Shown here: in pieces, positions 57,513 through 64,000 of the stretch
Layout of the letters: every line of letters begins with the position of its first letter
Numbering within the stretch: the stretch's first letter is position 1
Assembly (NCBI RefSeq): GCF_028606985.1
Contig: NZ_CP117416.1
Coordinates: forward strand, 1,278,001 to 1,342,000
Origin: Paenibacillus kyungheensis
GTDB taxonomy: Bacteria > Bacillota > Bacilli > Paenibacillales > Paenibacillaceae
Reading direction: 5' to 3'
Length of the DNA: 64,000 nucleotides
Translations under genes and position numbers: made by a program
The notes under the pieces: model-generated
Database searches by the model: none
What the model saw: the letters and a program-made list of their open reading frames with translations, nothing else
What the model was told of the DNA's origin: nothing

Positions 57513-57583
57513 AATATCAGCTCCTTTCATACTATAACTATTCTATCATAGGCTATAGATTTCTGTGCATACACGAAAGTTCT

Positions 57584-57994
57584 TTATTTATTGATAATAA
57601 TCGATAATTTATAATTAACATGCTCATTTAATTGAATAAGAAATTTATCCAGTTCTTCATTAGATGGGAATTTACATTCTAGAATATAGCAACTGTCTCC
57701 GCTGATTTTATAATTATGGATCACATAAGGTTCTTGTGTTTTTAGAAAAGAAAGATAAGGCTGATGATGAGTACTTTTGGTGTAAATATTAATCAATGCA
57801 TGAATAAAATACCCCATCTTGATCTGATTAATATTGATCGTATATCCTTCAATTATTCCACTAGCTTCTAGTTTTTCGACTCGTGCAGAAGCGGCAGGTC
57901 CGCTTAAATGTATTTTTGTTCCTAGTTCTTTCATAGAGATTCGACTGTTCTTAGAAAGCTCTTCTAGGATTTGCCTATCTGTGTTATCCAACAT
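57584..57994 (-). CDS. Lrp/AsnC-family transcriptional regulator
   Basis: A 136-residue regulator. TTG at 58003 is an alternative start; ATG 57994 (MLDNTDRQILEELSKNSRISMKELG) has AAGGGA at a 10-base distance. The helix-turn-helix at about 1-50 (ISMKELGTKIHLSGPAASARVEKLEASGII) is followed by the ligand-binding RAM-like domain (YVIHNYKISGDSCYILECKFPS). It is divergent from the metallo-hydrolase at 58113 and may control it. The ligand is unknown. Confidence 0.9.
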   Translation of the reverse strand: MLDNTDRQILEELSKNSRISMKELGTKIHLSGPAASARVEKLEASGIIEGYTININQIKMGYFIHALINIYTKSTHHQPYLSFLKTQEPYVIHNYKISGDSCYILECKFPSNEELDKFLIQLNEHVNYKLSIIINK

Positions 57995-58112
57995 CTCTTT
58001 CAAATCCCTTCATTAATAAAGTCAAACAGCAAAAACACTTTATTTATGCCATGTATTTGCAATGTTTCAATAGTATACACTGTATGTAAATCAAACAAAA
58101 GGAGTTACACAC

Positions 58113-58874
58113 ATGAATATACAGCTCATACGCAACGCTACATTGATCGTCAACTATGCAGGAAAAAAGTTTCTAATTGATCCCTTTTTGGCGGAAAAAG
58201 GTGTGTATCCTCCGTTCCCAAATTCAGCAAGACAAGATCAACATAATCCGTTACAAAATTTACCTGTGCCTATAAATGACATTATCGACCATATCGACGC
58301 AGTGATTGTGACTCATTTACATTTGGATCACTGGGATGATACTGCCAAAGAAGTATTGCCAAAACACGTAAAACTGTTCACTCAAAACGAAGAAGATGCA
58401 AACAAAGTTCGAAGTGCTGGTTTTCAACATGTAGAGGTTTTGCAAGAAGATACTGTATTTGAAGGTATTCAATTGACCAAAACAAAGGGGGAGCATGGTA
58501 GAGGAGATCTGGTGAACCTTATGGGGCATGTATCTGGAGTAGTGTTTAAGCATCAAGAGGAGAAAACATTATATATAGCCGGTGATACGGTATGGTATCA
58601 GAGCGTAGAAGAAACGATTCATACTCACAACCCGGAAGTGATTGTAGTGAATGCAGGAGCCAATCAACTCCTGGAAGGTGGGCCAATCATTATGGACAAA
58701 GAAGATGTGTATGAAGTTCATCAAGCAACACCGACTGCAACGATCATGGCTGTTCATATGGAAGCAGCGAACCATTGGGGACTATCCAGACAAGAATTGA
58801 GAAGATTTGCCGCTGAAAAAGATTTCTCTTCTCAACTATTAGTGCCAGAAGATGGAGAAGCATACACATTATAA
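58113..58874 (+). CDS. MBL-fold metallo-hydrolase, UlaG-like
   Basis: A 253-residue metallo-beta-lactamase-fold protein. The metal motif is VTHLHLDHWDD at about 67-77, with GEHGRGD and AGDTVWYQ further on and VHMEAANHWGLSR near the end. It resembles UlaG-type hydrolases and differs from the UPF0173 protein at 22133. The substrate is unknown. ATG follows AAAGGAG. The divergent Lrp-type regulator lies 110 bases away and suggests control by an amino acid-like signal. Confidence 0.87.
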   Translation: MNIQLIRNATLIVNYAGKKFLIDPFLAEKGVYPPFPNSARQDQHNPLQNLPVPINDIIDHIDAVIVTHLHLDHWDDTAKEVLPKHVKLFTQNEEDANKVRSAGFQHVEVLQEDTVFEGIQLTKTKGEHGRGDLVNLMGHVSGVVFKHQEEKTLYIAGDTVWYQSVEETIHTHNPEVIVVNAGANQLLEGGPIIMDKEDVYEVHQATPTATIMAVHMEAANHWGLSRQELRRFAAEKDFSSQLLVPEDGEAYTL

Positions 58875-58964
58875 GATTAGCAATGATAGGAATAGAGGAA
58901 CTTTACTATTGGAAGTATTCACACCTCTAATCACGTTAGATCAAAAATTAGAAGCGATTAAGTA

Positions 58965-59008
58965 AAAAAAGGACGATCTACACCAATTTGCGTAGATCGT
59001 CCTTTTAA
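58965..59008. terminator. Bidirectional terminator
   Basis: AAAGGACGATCTAC and GTAGATCGTCCTTT form a perfect stem around a 9-base loop between convergent genes. Confidence 0.92.
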
Positions 59009-59048
59009 GTTTGCTTATATTTTATCAATGCTTAGCAATGTCTGCTTA

Positions 59049-59825
59049 TTAACGACTTTGCTTAATAATTAAATTTTCTAATTTGTCTGCGATATATTCT
59101 GCGCCACGATTTAATTCACTTTCACGCAGTTCTAACCATGCATGACGCTCATCCATATCAAATGCTTGAGCGAATAATCCACCTAGTCCGCGTCCACGGC
59201 GATCCACTTCAACCAGTACTTGTAGTCCATGAGGTTCTAGGCGCATGACTAATTCTAATTCGGTAATCCGATTACTAAATTCGCGTCCTGGTGTAAATTC
59301 AAATTCTTGTACGAACGGTACACCATAACGAGAACGGGATAGATATTCTACTGATGAACTGTGGAAATGGAATCCTAACAACTCGGTAGCATGGAAGACG
59401 GTATCCATATAAGGGTGAGGATGAACGGTAATATAATCGTGATCGGTCGGATCAAGGCTCATGCCAATATCTAGTCCGGTATGCAACCATACTTTTTGAC
59501 GATCAAAAGTAATAGGAGTCTGAGACGGTAAAATAAAGGAGAACGGGATTTCTAACTTTTGTCCTTTTTTCACAATCATTTCGTCAGACACTTTGTATTG
59601 AGCCATCGCATATTGTACATGTTCTTTTTTCTCATCATGTTCACGAATATATTCAGTCATCACTTTAATATAGATATTACCAACTTCTTGATCGACGTTA
59701 CCGCCTTGAATATGAACCACTCCGTTAATATCTTCGTTAGGATAATACTCTGTACGCTCTAAAATAGTATCGATTTTGGCAGCGCCTACGCCTACACGAG
59801 CAAGCATTTTATTAAAGAATGACAT
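59049..59825 (-). CDS. spo0M: Sporulation-control protein Spo0M
   Basis: A 258-residue arrestin-like protein of the Spo0M family. MSFFNKMLARVGVGAAKIDTIL, GVVHIQGGNVDQEVGNIYIKV and LGFHFHSSSVEYLSR are characteristic. In B. subtilis it affects entry into sporulation and is transcribed by sigma-H; the mechanism is unsettled. It fits a spore-forming host. It is a single gene with a terminator on the downstream side. Confidence 0.93.
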   Translation of the reverse strand: MSFFNKMLARVGVGAAKIDTILERTEYYPNEDINGVVHIQGGNVDQEVGNIYIKVMTEYIREHDEKKEHVQYAMAQYKVSDEMIVKKGQKLEIPFSFILPSQTPITFDRQKVWLHTGLDIGMSLDPTDHDYITVHPHPYMDTVFHATELLGFHFHSSSVEYLSRSRYGVPFVQEFEFTPGREFSNRITELELVMRLEPHGLQVLVEVDRRGRGLGGLFAQAFDMDERHAWLELRESELNRGAEYIADKLENLIIKQSR

Positions 59826-60259
59826 TGGACATTTCCCCTTTTGTATAATAAATTGCTAATTCAGATATGAACATATACGGCAAATTCATATAGACGTTTC
59901 TTATTTTTTATAAAATGTTGTGATCTGTTCTTTTAATATCCAAAATTATTCGACAAATATAAGTGAGTAACCATGTTTCATCTATTATAAATATAGGTAT
60001 TAAGATGTAGGCTTAAAGTTTATTACTAATTGAGAAAAGGAGTAATAAGTTGGAAATATTAACTATAAAGGATTGAGAATGTATTTCAAGAAAAATAAAT
60101 AATATATAAAATGCGCAAAATGTCGTTTTTTATCGAAAAATAGGTACAAATGCTTATGTTACATATCGTGATTCAACCGATAATAATATTATTAATGATT
60201 TCCTTAAATTGTAATTTTGAATTGTGGACAATTGATATAAAAGTAGAGGAGTATGCTAA
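59826..60259. other. AT-rich intergenic region between spo0M and the chemotaxis receptor
   Basis: 434 bases without a credible gene on either strand. It holds the spo0M ribosome binding site near 59830 and must hold promoters for two divergent genes. A CCGATAA at 60177-60183 resembles a sigma-D -10 element, but no matching -35 element is at the right distance. Confidence 0.35.
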
Positions 60260-61948
60260 ATGAATATTAAACAGAAATTATCAGGGGTTTTTTCTATTAT
60301 GATACTTATCGTTTTGCTTGTAGGCGCTATTGGAGGATATGAAGTTCACACCGCAAGTAAAAATTATCAAAATTTGCTTAATGGACGAGTACAGACCATA
60401 TTAGCGATTAAAGATCTTCGTTATTTGGCAGGCGATCAGACGAAATATTTAAGAGGATATTTACTTACAGGGGATACCAATCAGTTAGACATGTTCAAGC
60501 AGAACAAAGAAAAATTAATTGCAGATATTGCTACATGGCAACAAAAGTTAGCAGACGATTCCAAAGCTTCGCAAATGTTACAAGAATTATCTGATCTTGA
60601 AACGCAATATGGTGGTATTACAGATCAACTTATCGTATACAAACAACAAAATAATGTAGCCGCTTATACAAAAATGGTACAAGAACAGTGTGTTCCAATG
60701 GCATTATCTTTAGCAGATAAAGCACAACAAATGGAAGAATATCATGCTAACCTATTAAAAGAAGCACAGGTCGAAACGAATAATAGTGCAAATGTAACAT
60801 TGTATACTTTAATGATTATCAGTGTGATTGCTGTGATTGTTGGTATTCTAATTGCATACTTCGTTATCCGTATGTTCTCTAAACCAATTGCTCTTGTCGC
60901 TGAAGGTGCTAAAGAAATCGCTCATGGTAATTTAACGATTGCTGATCTTCAAATTACAAGTAAAGATGAATTGGGACAAATGGCAACTTCGTTTAATGAG
61001 ATGAAAAATAATCTACGTGGATTGATGCAAGTTATCGGTTCTAGTGCAGAGCAGATGGCTGCGGCTTCAGAAGAATTAACAGCGACATCCGAAGAATCTG
61101 TAAAAACAGCAGATGAAGCTACAACTACTGTAACAGGAATCTCATCTTCGGCAGGACGTCAATTACAACAAGTCATGGATAACCAACAATTGTTAGAAAA
61201 AAATACAAACAATATTTATCGTATTGCTGAATCTGTAGCATTAGTAGCTGACTCTTCTTCCAAAGCATTGAGTGATGTAGAACATGGTGGAAGCAATGTA
61301 GAGCAAACTGTATTACAAATGAAAAATGTAGATCAGACTGTACAAGCAACAGCTACAGCGCTTTATGAATTAGCAGAGCAATCGAAAGAGATCGCTACGA
61401 TTGTACAAGTGATTCGTGATATCGCTGGACAGACTAACTTGCTTTCTTTGAATGCTTCGATTGAAGCTGCTCGTGCAGGAGAACATGGTCTTGGATTCGC
61501 TGTTGTTGCGAGTGAAGTGAAAAAACTTTCTGAATATTCAAATGACTCAGCTAGACAGATCAACGAAAAGATCGAAGATATTATTCAAAGAACTTCTCAT
61601 GCTGTAAGTAAAATGGAAGAGGGCGCCAAAGAAGTACAAAGTGGTACTCAAGCTGTACAACAAATGGGTACTATTTTCCAAAATGTACAAAGTGCGATCC
61701 AGCTTGTTACAGAACAGGTACAAGAAGTGTCGGCGGCATCTAATCAAATTTCATCCAGTTCGTCTAAAATTCTAGATTCTGAGCGTCAAATTGCAGATCT
61801 TTCTCAACAAATCACGTCAGATTCTAAAGAAGCAACACAAGCTTCAACGATCCAATTAGAATCTATGCGCGAAATCTCCAATGCAGCAGAATCGTTAAGC
61901 CATCTATCTATGGAATTGCAGAGTGAAGTTGCCAAGTTCCGCGTATAA
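60260..61948 (+). CDS. Methyl-accepting chemotaxis protein
   Basis: A 562-residue receptor. The N-terminal helix (about 8-28) and a second helix (about 178-202) enclose a four-helix-bundle sensor of about 150 residues. HAMP follows at about 204-256, then a signalling domain whose tip is [29 protein letters not shown] at about 385-412 and continues [20 protein letters not shown]. Ligand specificity cannot be read. ATG follows GTAGAGGAG. It implies a motile host with CheA and CheW elsewhere. Confidence 0.93.
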   Translation: MNIKQKLSGVFSIMILIVLLVGAIGGYEVHTASKNYQNLLNGRVQTILAIKDLRYLAGDQTKYLRGYLLTGDTNQLDMFKQNKEKLIADIATWQQKLADDSKASQMLQELSDLETQYGGITDQLIVYKQQNNVAAYTKMVQEQCVPMALSLADKAQQMEEYHANLLKEAQVETNNSANVTLYTLMIISVIAVIVGILIAYFVIRMFSKPIALVAEGAKEIAHGNLTIADLQITSKDELGQMATSFNEMKNNLRGLMQVIGSSAEQMAAASEELTATSEESVKTADEATTTVTGISSSAGRQLQQVMDNQQLLEKNTNNIYRIAESVALVADSSSKALSDVEHGGSNVEQTVLQMKNVDQTVQATATALYELAEQSKEIATIVQVIRDIAGQTNLLSLNASIEAARAGEHGLGFAVVASEVKKLSEYSNDSARQINEKIEDIIQRTSHAVSKMEEGAKEVQSGTQAVQQMGTIFQNVQSAIQLVTEQVQEVSAASNQISSSSSKILDSERQIADLSQQITSDSKEATQASTIQLESMREISNAAESLSHLSMELQSEVAKFRV

Positions 61949-61986
61949 GATTAGATTCAATAGATAAATAAGTAAGTAAAAGATAA

Positions 61987-62060
61987 CAAAATTCTTCTAT
62001 ATAGAAGATGAACTGATGATACAGAGTTCGTCTTTTAGATAGAAGAATTTTGTGTTTTTT
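61987..62060 (+). terminator. Rho-independent terminator
   Basis: CAAAATTCTTCTAT and ATAGAAGAATTTTG form a perfect 14-bp stem around a 36-base loop, followed by TGTTTTTT. Confidence 0.82.
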
Positions 62061-62139
62061 TCTATGATGAAACGTCTGTTCCTATTTTCTAAGATGACAG
62101 GGTATAATAAGGAGATCAGAACAACAGGAGGAACGATTG

Positions 62140-62586
62140 ATGTCTTCTAAAAAAATATGGGGATTTGTGGTTACTGCGATTCTAGCAGGGGTTATTTATC
62201 TAGTGAATGGACATGTTGATCTAGGCGGGATACTGAATCCTAACCAAGCATCAAATGGACAAGCTGATTATACCCTTGTTGTGCCTGCTGATCGTTATCC
62301 TAAGACCGCAGCTCACATTAAAGATGCTATAGCAGAAGGACATTCTGCGATCTGTACGATAGATCGTGGGGGCGCCAAAGCGAATCGTCAGCTATCTTTG
62401 CGAGGAATAGCTACCAAAAAAGGCTATGATCGAGATGAGTGGCCTATGGCAATGTGTCAGGAAGGTGGAGAAGGTGCAGATATTCGTTATATCAAACCTT
62501 CAGATAATCGCGGCGCAGGTTCATGGATAGGTAACCAATTAGACAATTATTCAGATGGCACAAGGGTATTATTTGAGGTAAAATAA
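62140..62586 (+). CDS. Extracellular DNase, NucA/NucB family
   Basis: A 148-residue protein. TTG at 62137 precedes the ATG at 62140; AGGAGGA lies 6 bases before, so the ATG is chosen. An N-terminal hydrophobic segment (about 5-22) acts as signal or anchor. The nuclease core runs from about 40 to the end: [21 protein letters not shown], the signature [15 protein letters not shown], and [12 protein letters not shown]. The two cysteines of the core are present. B. subtilis NucB is a sporulation-linked secreted nuclease and NucA acts in competence; which this is stays open. A possible -10 element TATAAT lies at 62103-62108. Confidence 0.9.
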   Translation: MSSKKIWGFVVTAILAGVIYLVNGHVDLGGILNPNQASNGQADYTLVVPADRYPKTAAHIKDAIAEGHSAICTIDRGGAKANRQLSLRGIATKKGYDRDEWPMAMCQEGGEGADIRYIKPSDNRGAGSWIGNQLDNYSDGTRVLFEVK

Positions 62587-62640
62587 GATAAGGATTGATT
62601 AAAAATTCGTTATTGAAAATTTATAAAGGAGGAATACCTG

Positions 62641-62799
62641 ATGGGAACTTCTATTTTGCCGGCTGTGTTGCCTTTATTTATGGAATTTAATGCACACACA
62701 CCTTACATTTTATTGTATGCAGTAATGATAGTAGTAGCTTGTATTGCTTTTGGATTGTGGGTTAAAAAACTTAACGATACCAAAGATGATCCAGAATAA
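62641..62799 (+). CDS. Small membrane protein, 52 aa
   Basis: A short frame with an ATG 7 bases after the strong site AAAGGAGG. It encodes MGTSILPAVLPLFMEFN followed by one transmembrane helix (about 21-41, LLYAVMIVVACIAFGLW) and a short charged tail (KKLNDTKDDPE) that would face the cytoplasm. It lies 54 bases after the nuclease gene and before a terminator, so co-transcription is likely. No family is recognised. Good ribosome binding site, hydrophobic pattern and terminator make it credible. Confidence 0.65.
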   Translation: MGTSILPAVLPLFMEFNAHTPYILLYAVMIVVACIAFGLWVKKLNDTKDDPE

Positions 62800-62833
62800 G
62801 CTTCAATCGATATAGACTGCTATTGTAATGCAT

Positions 62834-62884
62834 TAAAAAAGCTATCTTTGAAATCACTGACGATTTCAAAGATAGCTTTTTTTG
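62834..62884. terminator. Bidirectional terminator
   Basis: AAAAAGCTATCTTTGAAATC and GATTTCAAAGATAGCTTTTT form a perfect 20-bp stem around an 8-base loop. Confidence 0.93.
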
Positions 62885-62931
62885 TCTTTCTATTTAAATG
62901 CTATAAGATTAAATGTTATCAAAGGTAAAGA

Positions 62932-63885
<954 letters not shown>

Positions 63886-63930
63886 TTATTCATATTTTCA
63901 AATGTTGCTGTTGTAGTTAGTGAGTTACTA

Positions 63931-64000
63931 TTAAGCGCGTTGTTTGCGACCGCTTTTGAATAAGCTCTGAGAAAGACGGTCAAGTACGATAGCAAGTACA
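63931..64000 (-). CDS. Glycine betaine ABC transporter permease, C-terminal end only
   Basis: The last 22 codons and stop of a gene that begins beyond the window, on the minus strand. The residues read VLAIVLDRLSQSLFKSGRKQRA, the usual C-terminus of OpuAB/ProW permeases. Its position directly upstream of the binding-protein gene supports the call. Confidence 0.75.
   Translation of the reverse strand, partial: VLAIVLDRLSQSLFKSGRKQRA

Noticed and set aside
60140-60190. Sigma-D (flagellar) promoter before the chemotaxis receptor
   Set aside because: CCGATAA fits the -10 element, but no TAAA-type -35 element lies 14-16 bases upstream.

Overview
The window looks like a chromosomal segment of a low-to-moderate GC, endospore-forming Bacillales bacterium, most probably Paenibacillus or a close relative. 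The evidence is strong AAGGAGG-type ribosome binding sites, T-box leaders, a CIRCE-controlled groESL operon, Spo0M, a SleB-type cell-wall hydrolase, a PBSX-type tail cluster and B. subtilis-like gene order (tsaE-tsaB-rimI-tsaD, ABC-F, moaC, tatA-tatC, groES-groEL). Genus is an inference; no rRNA is present.

Layout. (1) 1-10.0 kb: right-hand part of a contractile-tail (PBSX-like) prophage or tailocin. It runs from the end of a tail-assembly chaperone with a likely programmed -1 frameshift, through tape measure, XkdP/Q/R/S/T/U-type hub and baseplate proteins and a tail fibre, to a lysis cassette with two unrelated holins around a GH25 lysin. No head or integrase gene is inside the window. (2) 10.4-23 kb: housekeeping genes: secreted LysM 5'-nucleotidase, peptide-type ABC importer without ATPases, dGTPase, flavin monooxygenase, 2-hydroxyacid dehydrogenase, ThpR, SleB-like hydrolase, UPF0173 metallo-hydrolase. 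(3) 23-31.7 kb: glutamate synthase large subunit behind a long structured leader, a two-gene ABC exporter, and a cardiolipin synthase. (4) 31.7-52 kb: the conserved block tsaE-tsaB-rimI-tsaD, then leuA behind two tandem leucine T-boxes, a cluster of DnaA boxes, ABC-F ATPase, fthC, moaC, moaB, tatA, tatC, a coupled pair made of an unknown membrane protein and a 1787-residue Ser/Thr kinase-AAA-GAF-PAS-GGDEF protein, then groES-groEL. (5) 52-64 kb: nagA with a DeoR regulator, a second cardiolipin synthase, a PsbP/OB-like lipoprotein, a divergent Lrp/metallo-hydrolase pair, spo0M, a chemotaxis receptor, a NucA/NucB-type nuclease, a 52-residue membrane protein, and the end of a glycine betaine importer.

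The most notable items are the giant kinase/diguanylate cyclase coupled to a membrane protein, the DnaA-box cluster beside the tsaD/ABC-F locus, the tandem leucine T-boxes, the frameshift heptamer in the tail chaperone gene, and the terminator-like hairpin between tatA and tatC. Start sites were often moved inward from the longest frame to match a ribosome binding site; each entry says so. Functional calls rest on motifs and family memory, since no database search was possible.
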